DNA of 64,000 nucleotides from Gammaproteobacteria bacterium (GTDB lineage Bacteria > Pseudomonadota > Gammaproteobacteria > Steroidobacterales > Steroidobacteraceae): assembly GCA_018970145.1 (NCBI GenBank), contig JAGWWY010000007.1, forward strand, positions 46,875-110,874, read 5' to 3'. The position numbers and the translations under genes were made by a program. The notes under the pieces are model-generated. The model made no database searches, was not told the DNA's origin, and was given only the letters and a program-made list of their open reading frames with translations. Numbering within the stretch: the stretch's first letter is position 1; each line of letters begins with the position of its first letter. Of the stretch, positions 23,054 to 32,365 are shown piece by piece.

Positions 23054-23668
23054 TTATTTCTTCGGCGTCGGACGAAGCGACGTGGCGAGGCCCGGTCGCT
23101 GCGCAGAGTAATAGGCGGCAAGCGCCTTGATATCCTGTGCGGAGAGTTGCGCGGCAAAGCCCGCCATAATCGCGTTCTTGCGACCACCCTTCTTGTAGTC
23201 CGTCAAAGCGCGCTCGAGGTAATCGGCATGCTGACCGGCGAGAGTCGGATATTGCGGCGTGATGCCGACGCCATCGGTGCCGTGACAGGCCACGCAAGTA
23301 GCAGCGGCATCCGGAGCCTTACCGACCGGCTTCGGCGTTGCGGCCGCCGCGACGACGGGACCTGCGAGGAACGCAGTCATGTCGACCAAATCCTGCTCGC
23401 TCCACGACGACGCATTCGCATGCATGGTGGCGTGACTGCGCTCGCCGCTGCGGTAGGCCTGCAGCGCAATCAGCAAATATTCCGGATGCTGCCCGCGCAA
23501 TTTCGGCACGCGGTAATTTGGGTACGCGTTTTTGTAGTTGGGGATGCCGTGGCAACCCAGACAGGTGTAGGCGAGACGGGCGCCGCGCTCGGCATCTGCT
23601 GTTTGCGCCCACGCAGGGGAGAATACCGAGGCCGCTACCAAAGACAGCGCCAGAACGAACTTCGTCAC
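23054..23668 (-). CDS. Di-haem cytochrome c4-type protein
   Basis: A 204-residue periplasmic c-type cytochrome with a signal peptide (LALSLVAASVFSPAWA) and two haem sites, CLGCH (36-40) and CVACH (125-129). Candidate axial Met residues are in ATMHAN and AIMAGF. The pseudo-repeat of two c-domains fits cytochrome c4, an electron carrier to terminal oxidases. The start is GTG at 23668, preceded by an AGGGGG ribosome site. Confidence 0.92.
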   Translation of the reverse strand: MTKFVLALSLVAASVFSPAWAQTADAERGARLAYTCLGCHGIPNYKNAYPNYRVPKLRGQHPEYLLIALQAYRSGERSHATMHANASSWSEQDLVDMTAFLAGPVVAAAATPKPVGKAPDAAATCVACHGTDGVGITPQYPTLAGQHADYLERALTDYKKGGRKNAIMAGFAAQLSAQDIKALAAYYSAQRPGLATSLRPTPKK

Positions 23669-23768
23669 CGCAACCCCCTGAAAACTGCACGATTCAAGCG
23701 TAAAACCGGCCGGAATGTTAAGGTTTCGCGCCCGGAATTACCACCGCAGCCGTCGTTGACGCACCCAC

Positions 23769-24230
23769 ATGATCGCCCTGATCCAACGAGTCTCCTCTGC
23801 CAGCGTGACCGTGGCCGGCCAGCGAATCGGTGCGATCGAAGGCGGATTGCTCGCTCTGATCGGCGTTCAGCCCGCTGATACCGAATCGACCACAGAGCGG
23901 TTACTCCAACGGCTGATCGCCTATCGGGTATTCCCCGACGAGGCGGGTCGCATGAACTGCTCGTTGGCAGACGCCGGCGGCGGTCTGCTGCTCGTGCCGC
24001 AATTCACCCTCGCCGCCGACACCCGCAAAGGCACCCGCCCGAGCTTCGGCACAGCCGCGCCACCGGCAAAAGCCGCCGCACTCTTTGATCATCTCTGCAT
24101 GCTGGCACGCCAAGCCCATCCCACGGTCCAAACCGGCCGCTTCGGCGCCGACATGTCGGTGGCGCTCGTGAATGAGGGGCCGGTGACATTCTGGTTGCAG
24201 GTGGGCGAATCGGCGGAAGTTTCCGTCTAA
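23769..24230 (+). CDS. dtd: D-aminoacyl-tRNA deacylase
   Basis: A 153-residue quality-control enzyme removing D-amino acids and mischarged glycine from tRNA. It opens with MIALIQRVSSASVTV. Active-site motifs are VPQFTLAADTRKGTRPSF and the Gly-cisPro loop NEGPVTFWLQ. It precedes tatA by 60 nt and divergently faces the cytochrome gene. Confidence 0.96.
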   Translation: MIALIQRVSSASVTVAGQRIGAIEGGLLALIGVQPADTESTTERLLQRLIAYRVFPDEAGRMNCSLADAGGGLLLVPQFTLAADTRKGTRPSFGTAAPPAKAAALFDHLCMLARQAHPTVQTGRFGADMSVALVNEGPVTFWLQVGESAEVSV

Positions 24231-24290
24231 CCCGAGCCGGTTTGGCCTATCATCGAGTTCTCCTGAATACGCTGGTTTCGCGAGGTCGTC

Positions 24291-24542
24291 ATGGGAATCG
24301 GAATGCGCGAACTGATCATCATTTTGTTGGTGGTCCTGTTGGTGTTTGGCGCCAAAAAATTGCGCAGCATTGGTTCAGACTTGGGTGCTGCGGTACGCGG
24401 CTTCAAGAAAGGCATGGACGATGGCGATGCGACAGAGAGCTTGAAACAGATCAAGCAGGACTCGGCTGATGCCGATTTTGGTGACACCGCCAAGACGGCA
24501 CCGACCACAAACGACCAGAAGCCTGCCGACCGGAACGGCTGA
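24291..24542 (+). CDS. tatA: Twin-arginine translocase subunit TatA
   Basis: An 83-residue TatA with an N-terminal membrane helix ([19 protein letters not shown]), an amphipathic helix with the [14 protein letters not shown] hinge and an acidic tail. It forms the pore-like oligomer for folded proteins. Translation could start at M1 or M5. A TATCAT box at 24248-24253 is a possible promoter -10. Confidence 0.95.
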   Translation: MGIGMRELIIILLVVLLVFGAKKLRSIGSDLGAAVRGFKKGMDDGDATESLKQIKQDSADADFGDTAKTAPTTNDQKPADRNG

Positions 24543-24575
24543 GGCTGCCCGCAGACCGCGGGCCAAACTGTCCAT

Positions 24576-24953
24576 ATGTTTGAAGTCGGTTTCAGCGAAC
24601 TGCTGCTAATCATGGGGCTCGCACTACTGGTGCTCGGCCCGGAAAAGCTCCCCAAGGTCGTTGGCGAGATCGGCCGCTGGATGGGTCGTGCTCGCGCGAT
24701 GGCGAGGCAATTCCGCGAACAACTCGAAATCGAAGCGCAAGAAACCGCGCGTCGCCAAAGCCAGCAAACGAGTGCAACCAACGCGACGAACTCGATCTCG
24801 CCGACCCCTGAACCCGATGTCGCGCCCGAGACTCCTCCACCCAGCGCTGCCTCCAGTGAGAGTGTGGGCGACAGCACCGCACCCGTGGTCCCAACGCCCT
24901 CTGGCGTTGAGGACTATGTCAATCGTCACCCGGATGATCCACCGCGCGGATGA
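24576..24953 (+). CDS. tatB: Twin-arginine translocase subunit TatB
   Basis: A 125-residue TatB with the canonical start MFEVGFSELLLIMGLALLVLG, the GPEKLP hinge, a long amphipathic helix and a Pro/Thr/Glu-rich tail. It forms the receptor complex with TatC. It overlaps tatC by 4 nt. Confidence 0.95.
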   Translation: MFEVGFSELLLIMGLALLVLGPEKLPKVVGEIGRWMGRARAMARQFREQLEIEAQETARRQSQQTSATNATNSISPTPEPDVAPETPPPSAASSESVGDSTAPVVPTPSGVEDYVNRHPDDPPRG

Positions 24954-25708
24954 GTGATCACTCGGAACAATTGGCCGAAGGCACCTTGATCTCGCACCTG
25001 CTCGAGTTGCGTGATCGTCTGCTGCGCGCATTCATCGCCGTGATTGTGGCGTTCATGCCGTTGGCATTTTTCGCCAACGAGGTGTTCACGTTCGTAGCCA
25101 CGCCGCTGATCGCGCAACTGCCCGAAGACTCTTCGTTGATTGCCACCAGCGTCATCTCGCCCTTCATGACGCCATTCAAGCTGGCCTTTTTCGTCGGGCT
25201 GTTCCTCGCCATGCCGTACGTGCTCTATCAAGTCTGGGCATTCGTCGCGCCCGGTCTGTACAAGCACGAGAAACGCTTCGCTTTCCCGCTGCTGGCATCA
25301 TCGATCGTGCTCTTCTATTGCGGCATCGCGTTCGCCTATTTCGTGGTCTTTCCGGTGATGTTCGAATTCTTTGCGAACACCACCCCGGCAGGCGTCCGCA
25401 TGATGACGGATATCACTAGCTACATGGACTTCGTGCTGACGATGTTCCTGTGTTTCGGTCTCGCTTTCGAAGTGCCCGTCGTGGTCGTGCTGCTGGTGCT
25501 CACTGGGCTCATGAAAGTCGAGAAGCTCGCGGAGATACGCGGCTATGTTTTGATTGGCATTTTCGTCGTCGCGGCGCTGTTGACGCCGCCGGATGCCATC
25601 TCGCAAACCATCATGGCTGTCCCGATGTATCTTCTCTATGAAGGCGGTATCGTGATGGCTCGTCTGATGAATCGCATGCGCAGAACAGATGCGGGGGAGA
25701 CTGCATGA
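24950..25708 (+). CDS. tatC: Twin-arginine translocase subunit TatC
   Basis: A 252-residue six-helix receptor for twin-arginine signal peptides. The ISHLLELRDRLLRA opening and the YQVWAFVAPGLYKHEKRF loop hold the conserved Glu and basic residues that read the RR motif. It overlaps tatB upstream and the POT transporter downstream (ATGA). Candidate substrates in this window are the amidase and the amine oxidase. Confidence 0.97.
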   Translation: MSDHSEQLAEGTLISHLLELRDRLLRAFIAVIVAFMPLAFFANEVFTFVATPLIAQLPEDSSLIATSVISPFMTPFKLAFFVGLFLAMPYVLYQVWAFVAPGLYKHEKRFAFPLLASSIVLFYCGIAFAYFVVFPVMFEFFANTTPAGVRMMTDITSYMDFVLTMFLCFGLAFEVPVVVVLLVLTGLMKVEKLAEIRGYVLIGIFVVAALLTPPDAISQTIMAVPMYLLYEGGIVMARLMNRMRRTDAGETA

Positions 25709-27222
25709 ACAACTCTAACGAAAAAACCTTTCTCGGCCACCCACGGGGTCTTGCGACCCTGTTCATGACCGAATTCTTCGAACGCTTCACGTATTACGGC
25801 ATGCGCGCCCTGCTCGTGCTGTTCCTCGTCGCGGCAACGAGTGACGCCAACCCGGGTTTCGGTATGGATCGCGAAACCGCCGGGGCGATCTACGGTCTCT
25901 ATACGGGAGCCGTGTTCCTGTTTTCGCTGCCGGGGGGCTGGATCGCTGATCGACTGATCGGTCAGCGACGCGCCGTGTACTGGGGCGGCATCTTCATCGC
26001 GGCGGGCAACTTCCTGCTCGCCATTCCTGCTGGCCCGGCCGTGTTCTATCTCGGGCTCGCCACCATCGTCATCGGCGTGGGTTTGCTCAAGCCCAATATT
26101 TCAGCGATTGTCGGTGCGCTCTACGAAGGTCAATCCGGCGCGCGACGCGATGCGGGGTTCTCGATCTTTTATATGGGTATCAATCTCGGCGCGCTGCTCG
26201 CACCGTTCATCGCAGGCACCATCGGTGAGTCCTGGAACTGGCGTGCCGGTTTCTTCTGCGCGGGTGCTGCGATGCTCATCGGTGTCCTGCAATACCGCAT
26301 GACCGAGCACTACCTCGGCGACGCTGGCTTGCCGCCGCAAGACGTGAGCGACGCCGAACGCAAGCAGGCTTGGACGTATCTGGGTATCGGCGGCGCTCTC
26401 GTCGGTGTGCTGACAGCCCTGCTCTACACGGGTGTCATCCCCGTCACCATCACGGGTCTCGCGCAGACATTCGCGACAGGTATGGTCGCTCTAGGCTTTC
26501 TGTTCTTTGCCTGGGTGTTGCTGCTCGGCGGCCTCGACGGCGACGAAAAGAAGCGCGTCTTGATGATTGCCGTCTTCTTTCTGTGCGCGGCGCTGTTTTG
26601 GGCGGGCTTCGAACAAGCCGCGACGACCTTCAATCTCTTCGCACAGGACTACACCGATCGATCATGGCTCGGCCACCTGTTCGCTGATGGCGAACATCCA
26701 GCGGCGTGGTATCAGTCCGCCAATCCGATTTTCGTCGTGATCTTCGCGCCATTCTTCGCGTGGTTGTGGGTCGCGCTCGGCAAGCGTCACCTCGATCCGT
26801 CATCACCGGCCAAATTCGGTCTTGCGTTGCTGCTGCTCGGCTTTGGCTTTCTCGTGATGATGTGGGCGGCGCAGCTCGTCGTATCGTCGGGCGGGCAAGT
26901 TGCACCGACCTGGTTGCTGCTCACGTACATGCTGCACACCTTCGGTGAGTTGTGTCTGTCCCCGGTCGGTCTGTCGAACGTCACGAAGCTCTCGCCGAAG
27001 CGCTATCAAGGTCAGATGATGGGTACTTGGTTCTTGGGCGCTGCCGTCGGCAATGCACTCGCGGGTCTCATCGGCGGTCATGTGGGCAGCGGTGACGCCG
27101 CCGCCATGCCCTCGCAGTTCCTGCAAATGTGCTTCATCGCAGGCGGCGCCGGCTTATTGCTCATCGTCACCTCACCCTGGCTCAAGAAACTCACGGGCGA
27201 GACGCAGGGCGCGACGAAGTGA
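25705..27222 (+). CDS. POT/PTR family proton-dependent di/tripeptide transporter
   Basis: A 505-residue MFS-fold transporter. The proton-coupling ExxERFxYYG motif is EFFERFTYYG near residue 21, and GGWIADRLIGQRRAVYWGG is the conserved helix 2-3 signature. FYMGINLGALLAPFI and GELCLSPVGLSNV are further POT marks. About 14 membrane helices. Coupled to tatC (ATGA) and to the OPT gene (GTGA). Confidence 0.94.
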   Translation: MNNSNEKTFLGHPRGLATLFMTEFFERFTYYGMRALLVLFLVAATSDANPGFGMDRETAGAIYGLYTGAVFLFSLPGGWIADRLIGQRRAVYWGGIFIAAGNFLLAIPAGPAVFYLGLATIVIGVGLLKPNISAIVGALYEGQSGARRDAGFSIFYMGINLGALLAPFIAGTIGESWNWRAGFFCAGAAMLIGVLQYRMTEHYLGDAGLPPQDVSDAERKQAWTYLGIGGALVGVLTALLYTGVIPVTITGLAQTFATGMVALGFLFFAWVLLLGGLDGDEKKRVLMIAVFFLCAALFWAGFEQAATTFNLFAQDYTDRSWLGHLFADGEHPAAWYQSANPIFVVIFAPFFAWLWVALGKRHLDPSSPAKFGLALLLLGFGFLVMMWAAQLVVSSGGQVAPTWLLLTYMLHTFGELCLSPVGLSNVTKLSPKRYQGQMMGTWFLGAAVGNALAGLIGGHVGSGDAAAMPSQFLQMCFIAGGAGLLLIVTSPWLKKLTGETQGATK

Positions 27223-29174
27223 GTACGGCTGAGGGGACGACGCTGCCACCGCAGCTGACGCTGCGCGCGGTCGCTCTTGCGATCGTGCTTGCGATGATTC
27301 TCGCCGCGGCGAACACCTATCTCGGTTTGTTCGCTGGCATGACCATCGCTTCGGCGATTCCGGCTGCTGTCGTTTCGATGGCGGTGCTGCGCCTCTTGGG
27401 CGGCGGCGGTATCTTGGAAAACAACATCGTACAAACGGGTGCTTCCGCCGGTTCCTCGATCGCCTCAGGCGTGATCTTCACCATTCCGGCTCTGGTGATC
27501 CTCGGCTTTTGGCAAGACTTTCGCTATAGCTGGGTGCTCGCGATCGCAGGTCTTGGCGGTTTGCTCGGCGTGTTGTTTTCGGTGCCGTTGCGCCGCGCAC
27601 TTATCGTCGATCAAAAATTGGCGTTTCCCGAAGGCCAGGCTGCCGCCGAGGTATTGAAAGCGGGTGAAAATCCTTCGCAGGGGATCCGCATTCTGGGTAT
27701 CGGCGCAGTCGGTGGCGCGTTTGCCAAACTCGCAGCCGGTAGCGGATTACGCCTGATCCCCGACACTGCTGCAAGCGCAGGATTTGCGGGCAAGTACCTC
27801 GCTTTCTTTGGGACGAACCTCTCGCCAGCACTGTTGAGCGTGGGTTACATCGTCGGTCTGAACGTCGGTATCGTAGTGCTCGCCGGCGCGATGCTCTCGT
27901 GGAATATCGCGATTCCCTACTACGTCGCCGAAGTCTTGCCGCAACAGGCGGAACTCGCACAAGCGGCGGCCGGTCTCGATCCCGAAGATCTCGCCGGCTT
28001 CATCTGGTCGAAACAAATTCGCTATCTCGGTGTGGGTGCCATGCTGGTCGGTGGGATCTGGGCGCTCGTGTCGTTGCGTCACTCTTTGTTGTCGGGTGTT
28101 CGCAGCGGTCTTGCCGCAGCACGCGCTAGCGCTGCCGGAGAAGTGATCGCTCATACCGAACAAGACTTGCCGATGAAGTCGGTGTTGCTCGGCATCTTGC
28201 TGTTCACGTTGCCGCTCTGGGCGCTCTATCAGGCAATCGTGGGATCACTGGCCGTCAGTCTGCCGATGACGATCATCATGATCGTCACAGGTTTCTTGTT
28301 CTGCTCGGTCTCGGCGTATATGGCAGGCCTTGTCGGCTCATCCAACAATCCGGTCTCGGGTATCACCATCGCAACGATCCTCTTTTCTGCGGTCGTATTG
28401 TTGGTGTTGATGGGCAAAAACAGTGCAGCGGGTCCCATCGCTGCCATCATGATCGGCGCCGTGGTCTGCTGCGCCGCCTGTATCGCGGGCGACAACCTAC
28501 AAGATCTCAAATGCGGCTACATCGTGGGCGCGACACCTTGGCGTCAACAAGTGATGCTCGGCATCGGCGCAGCAAGCAGTGCGCTCGTCATGGCGCCGGT
28601 GCTGAATTTGCTCGCGCAGGCTTACGGTATCGGCGTACCGAGCGAGGCTCACCCAAATCCGCTGTTGGCACCGCAAGCGACCTTGATGGCTTCGGTATCG
28701 AAGGGGCTCTTCGGTGGGCAGTTGCCGTGGGACATGATCGCCGTCGGTGCTGTCATCGGCGTCGGTATCATCGTGCTCGATGAAATTTTGAAAGCGCGAG
28801 GCGCATCGTTCCGCACACCGGTGCTCGCCGTCGCCGTCGGAATCTATCTGCCGCTCGAGTTGATGACGCCGATTTTCTTAGGCGGTCTGCTGGCCTGGAC
28901 GGCCGAGCGACGCCTGCGTCGCCAAGGTCTCGAGGCAGCCGAAATCGAACGTCGACATCGCAAGGGCCTGTTGTTCGCAGCCGGCATGATCACGGGAGAG
29001 GCCTTGATGGGTATTGCCATTGCCGTACCGATCGTCACCTCTGGTTCCGCGGACGTGCTGGCATTGCCATCGCTGTGGCATTTCGGTGAGTGGCTCGGCC
29101 TCGTAGTTCTTGCCGCGTTGGCAGGCCTGCTTTTCAAGACGGCGATGACCGCGGACCCGTCACCCAAATCGTGA
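27219..29174 (+). CDS. OPT family oligopeptide transporter
   Basis: A 651-residue polytopic protein of the OPT superfamily (oligopeptides or metal chelates). Family marks include the N-terminal NTYLGLFAGMTIASAIPAAV, GGGGILENNIVQTG.AGSS and the GLVGSSNNPVSGITI segment. The start is GTG 27219, overlapping the POT stop as GTGA; an upstream extension lies in another frame of the POT gene and is not credible. The overlap pattern predicts co-translation with both neighbours. Confidence 0.93.
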   Translation: MSTAEGTTLPPQLTLRAVALAIVLAMILAAANTYLGLFAGMTIASAIPAAVVSMAVLRLLGGGGILENNIVQTGASAGSSIASGVIFTIPALVILGFWQDFRYSWVLAIAGLGGLLGVLFSVPLRRALIVDQKLAFPEGQAAAEVLKAGENPSQGIRILGIGAVGGAFAKLAAGSGLRLIPDTAASAGFAGKYLAFFGTNLSPALLSVGYIVGLNVGIVVLAGAMLSWNIAIPYYVAEVLPQQAELAQAAAGLDPEDLAGFIWSKQIRYLGVGAMLVGGIWALVSLRHSLLSGVRSGLAAARASAAGEVIAHTEQDLPMKSVLLGILLFTLPLWALYQAIVGSLAVSLPMTIIMIVTGFLFCSVSAYMAGLVGSSNNPVSGITIATILFSAVVLLVLMGKNSAAGPIAAIMIGAVVCCAACIAGDNLQDLKCGYIVGATPWRQQVMLGIGAASSALVMAPVLNLLAQAYGIGVPSEAHPNPLLAPQATLMASVSKGLFGGQLPWDMIAVGAVIGVGIIVLDEILKARGASFRTPVLAVAVGIYLPLELMTPIFLGGLLAWTAERRLRRQGLEAAEIERRHRKGLLFAAGMITGEALMGIAIAVPIVTSGSADVLALPSLWHFGEWLGLVVLAALAGLLFKTAMTADPSPKS

Positions 29175-30121
29175 CGGGCTCGCGTCGTGCGACGATCGTC
29201 ACGTGTTTTGCGATCGTCTATCTGGTCTGGGGGTCGACCTACCTCGTCACCAAGATCGGTGTCACGTCGTTGCCGCCGTTTCTGTTCGGTGCAGCGCGCT
29301 TTATCGTCAGCGGCGTCCTGCTCGGCCTCGTCGCGGTCTGGTTTCAACGCCGACGCGGACTCACGCCGACGCGACTAACGCCCCTCGAGTGGCGTACGGT
29401 TCTGATCGCTGGCTTGTTGTCGGTGGCGGTGTCGAATGGCGGTGCCATCTGGGGGCTGCAGTACGTGCCCTCGAATCAAGCAGCGCTCCTGAATGTCTCG
29501 TCGTCATTCTGGATTCCCTTGATCGGGTTGTTCGGCGCACGCGCCCACGCCATTGCACCGCGTGTCGCCCTCGGGCTCGCCGTCGGCTTCGGCGGCACGG
29601 TGCTCGTCGCTTGGCCTGGCCCCAATCCACTGCCAGGCAGCGCCGGACCATACGGCCCTTGGCCGACGGTCGCGATCGTGATCGGCTGCATTGGTTGGTC
29701 TGCCGGAACGATCTATCTGCGCAACGCCGTGACGTCGCTAGATCTCATGAGCTTCACAGCACTGCAAATGCTCTGCGGTGGTTTGATGCTGTTAGTTCCG
29801 GCCATCCTGCATGGCGATCTCGCGCAATGGGACTGGGACGCCGGTGGTCTCGCTGCCCTCGCGTACATGACGATCGTCAGTTCGTGCATCGCTTACACGG
29901 CGTATGCCTGGTTATCGGTCAATGTCTCGCCCGCGCAAGTGGGTACGTTCGGCTTCGTCAATCCGGTTGTGGCGACGCTGCTCGGTTGGTGGGTGCTCGA
30001 TGAAATACTGACGGGCTCGCAGATCATCGGGACCGTTGTGCTGCTGCTTGGCATGGTGCTCATGAACTGGCCACGGAAGCAGGGCAGCGTGACACCAACG
30101 GTTCGATCCGCGGAGCCCTGA
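29171..30121 (+). CDS. DMT superfamily EamA transporter
   Basis: A 316-residue ten-helix exporter made of two EamA repeats (FAIVYLVWGSTYLVTKIG in the first; SAGTIYLRN onward in the second). Substrate unknown; relatives export amino acids or metabolites. The GTG start at 29171 overlaps the OPT stop. The last 62 nt overlap the convergent exported-protein gene tail to tail. Confidence 0.88.
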   Translation: MTGSRRATIVTCFAIVYLVWGSTYLVTKIGVTSLPPFLFGAARFIVSGVLLGLVAVWFQRRRGLTPTRLTPLEWRTVLIAGLLSVAVSNGGAIWGLQYVPSNQAALLNVSSSFWIPLIGLFGARAHAIAPRVALGLAVGFGGTVLVAWPGPNPLPGSAGPYGPWPTVAIVIGCIGWSAGTIYLRNAVTSLDLMSFTALQMLCGGLMLLVPAILHGDLAQWDWDAGGLAALAYMTIVSSCIAYTAYAWLSVNVSPAQVGTFGFVNPVVATLLGWWVLDEILTGSQIIGTVVLLLGMVLMNWPRKQGSVTPTVRSAEP

Positions 30122-30872
30122 GATCGAGTTGTGGCAGCAACCGTCGCTCGTTCGACGGAAAATCGATCACGGCTTCGAGTAGCTCTCCATCAGCGTTACG
30201 AATATTGGTTAGCCCTTCGTAACGCATCAACACCTGATCGGCTTGCCGATACGAAACTTCGATATAAGGCGTGAACCACGCCAACACACCCGATAGATTC
30301 AGGCGAATCACGCTCGCCGTACTGCCCTCGATGGTTACTTCGCGATGTTTGCGAATCTTGAAGTTGTAGGTAGTGAGCTGTGAGGGCACAAGGAATGGAA
30401 AGCTCACGGCTTTTCCGGCCTCGAGTTCCCGCCAGTTCAAACGCACGAAGTCGTCGAAGCCCGCATCGATGACCAAATTCGGTCGCAACGCCACCGTCGT
30501 CTCCCGACGGGGCGAAGTAGCATTCAACTGTGAATACGCCCGCAAGCCCTGAGCCGTCCGACGTACACCCTCGGCATAACCGGAACGCGTATCGATCATG
30601 TTGAAATCCGGTGTATGTCGCTGGCTCTGGTAACTCAACTCCTTACGGGCGAAGACCGGGCCACCGAAACCGCAGCGATACAGGACGACGCGATTTTCGG
30701 CAGCCGTGCCCGCCTCGCGCACGAAATGGGACTCGATATACAGCAGGCGGCCGGATTCTTTGGTTCGGGCGTAGCCTGTTTTGACGAGCTCGCGCGCCGC
30801 CTGCGCCGGCGATGCCACCATCAGAGTCGCTAACCAACAGATCCAGATCGTCGAGCTGAGCAGCCTGTTCAT
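30060..30872 (-). CDS. Exported protein of unknown function
   Basis: A 270-residue protein with a clear signal peptide ending AQA-A near residue 25. The body is a mixed beta-rich sequence (RLLYIESHFVRE, ETTVALRPNLVIDAGFDDF) with no cysteine pair or catalytic motif that I recognise. The start at 30872 is taken because it begins the signal peptide and overlaps the stop of the holin-like gene by 4 nt. Its 3' end overlaps the EamA gene by 62 nt on the opposite strand. Confidence 0.8.
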   Translation of the reverse strand: MNRLLSSTIWICWLATLMVASPAQAARELVKTGYARTKESGRLLYIESHFVREAGTAAENRVVLYRCGFGGPVFARKELSYQSQRHTPDFNMIDTRSGYAEGVRRTAQGLRAYSQLNATSPRRETTVALRPNLVIDAGFDDFVRLNWRELEAGKAVSFPFLVPSQLTTYNFKIRKHREVTIEGSTASVIRLNLSGVLAWFTPYIEVSYRQADQVLMRYEGLTNIRNADGELLEAVIDFPSNERRLLPQLDLRAPRIEPLVSRCPASVASS

Positions 30873-31237
30873 CGCCGATTCAATCGCTCGAGTCCGCGCG
30901 GCCCGATGAACCAGGAGCCGATCCAACTGGTGAGCCCAACGACAATCGCGGTCCAAAGTGCTGGCCAAAAGCCGAGTAAGTCGAAACCCGGGACCACGTA
31001 CGCAACCAAGGCGAGCATCCCGGCGTTGACCACGAGCAAAAACAAACCCAGTGTTACCACACTGATCGGCAAAGTCAGCAAGATGGCGATAGGCCGCACG
31101 AACGCGTTGACCACGCCGAGCAGCACCGCCGCTAGCAGCAATGTCGCCGCATCGTTGATGACGACGCCATCCACCCACTCGGCAGCCAACCAAAGCCCGA
31201 AAGCGGCGATTACGGCGCGCAGTACAAAACCGGTCAT
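30869..31237 (-). CDS. Phage-holin-IV-like (YvlD family) small membrane protein
   Basis: A 122-residue protein with four hydrophobic helices and the family pattern VVNAFVRPIAILLTLPISVVTLGLFLLVVNA. Despite the family name these are ordinary chromosomal membrane proteins, and no prophage is near. The start at 31237 is chosen because GAGGAGG lies 9 nt upstream. Overlap of 4 nt with the exported-protein gene suggests a shared role. Confidence 0.85.
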   Translation of the reverse strand: MTGFVLRAVIAAFGLWLAAEWVDGVVINDAATLLLAAVLLGVVNAFVRPIAILLTLPISVVTLGLFLLVVNAGMLALVAYVVPGFDLLGFWPALWTAIVVGLTSWIGSWFIGPRGLERLNRR

Positions 31238-31324
31238 CGATTTATGCCTCCTCGGCAAGATTGTGCCATCGCGCTATCCTCTGCGTACGGACTTCCGACC
31301 ACCGCTTTACCAAGGGGTTCCATC

Positions 31325-31723
31325 ATGCCGACCGACTACGCTGCCGTTCATTTGATCATGTTGCTCGCCCTGTTCGAATACTTCATCTTCACCATGGCCG
31401 TCGGCCGTGCTCGCTATCAATACGGCGTCAAGGCACCTGCGACCACGGGCGACGAGAATTTCGAGCGCGTGTATCGAGTGCAGATGAACACACTCGAATT
31501 ACTGGCTCTATTCATTCCAGCGCTATGGAGCTTTGCGATCTTCATCGACGAGGCCTGGGCGGTGTTGCTCGGCACGGTCTTCATCATCGGTCGTGCGCTC
31601 TACTTCAAGGGCTATGTCGAAGCGGCCAACAAGCGCAGCCTCGGCTTTGGGCTGTCGTTTTTTCCGACGCTCGGCTTGCTGTTCGGCGGCATCTACGGTG
31701 CCGCTCGCTCGCTACTCGGCTGA
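31325..31723 (+). CDS. MAPEG family membrane protein
   Basis: A 132-residue four-helix protein. RVYRVQMNTLELLALFIPALW matches the MAPEG signature (ERV.R...N..E..P.F). Relatives conjugate glutathione or are uncharacterised. The ATG at 31325 is used, as the earlier in-frame stretch is basic and unlike the family. It overlaps the convergent dedA-like gene by 12 nt. Confidence 0.85.
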   Translation: MPTDYAAVHLIMLLALFEYFIFTMAVGRARYQYGVKAPATTGDENFERVYRVQMNTLELLALFIPALWSFAIFIDEAWAVLLGTVFIIGRALYFKGYVEAANKRSLGFGLSFFPTLGLLFGGIYGAARSLLG

Positions 31724-32365
31724 GTTGCGGCGGCGGCTCCAGACCAAGATCGCCACCGGAATCAGCGAAACGCCGATGATGCTGAGCGTAACCAAGCCAA
31801 AGTTGTTTTTGACGATCGGGATATTGCCGAAGAGATAACCGCCACCCAAAAAAACAGTGACCCAAAGTAATGCGCCGAGCACGTTGTACGTCTGGAAGCG
31901 CGGGTAGTGCATGCGTGCCACACCGGATACGAAGGGCGCAAAGGTCCGTAGAATCGGCAGGAAGCGCGACAACACCACCGTCTTGCCACCATGTTTGGCG
32001 AAATAGACCTCGGTCTGCCGCAGATATTCGACCTTCAGGAGTCGATATCGGCCGCTGAACGCGGGCGGCCCGATCCATTTGCCGATCGCGTAGTTGCAGG
32101 TGTTGCCCAGAATCGCCGCGATGATCAACAAGACGGCGACGACGCCGATATCCAGTGTGCCGCTCGAGTCGATGGCGACGAGAGTGCCTACCGCAAACAA
32201 CAATGAATCACCCGGTAACCATGGCGTCACGACGAGGCCGGTTTCGGCAAAAACGATGATGAACAGGATCGCGTAGATCCAGACTCCGTAGGCCTGTAAC
32301 AACTCCACGAGGTGCTCGTCGAGATTCAGGATGAAGTCCAGCAAAAACTGCAGCATTTCGATCAT
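31712..32365 (-). CDS. DedA family membrane protein (VTT domain)
   Basis: A 217-residue inner-membrane protein of the DedA/VTT family, now linked to lipid carrier recycling (undecaprenyl phosphate or phospholipid scrambling). Signature motifs AETGLVVTPWLPGDSLLF and RFLPILRTFAPFVSG with its conserved arginines are present. It overlaps the ctpA-like gene by 4 nt (ATGA), placing it with envelope-maintenance genes ctpA and envC. Confidence 0.93.
   Translation of the reverse strand: MIEMLQFLLDFILNLDEHLVELLQAYGVWIYAILFIIVFAETGLVVTPWLPGDSLLFAVGTLVAIDSSGTLDIGVVAVLLIIAAILGNTCNYAIGKWIGPPAFSGRYRLLKVEYLRQTEVYFAKHGGKTVVLSRFLPILRTFAPFVSGVARMHYPRFQTYNVLGALLWVTVFLGGGYLFGNIPIVKNNFGLVTLSIIGVSLIPVAILVWSRRRNSAE

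Noticed and set aside
30869..31237. Prophage remnant signalled by a holin-like gene
   Set aside because: No other phage gene, integrase or att-like repeat is near; this family is common on bacterial chromosomes.
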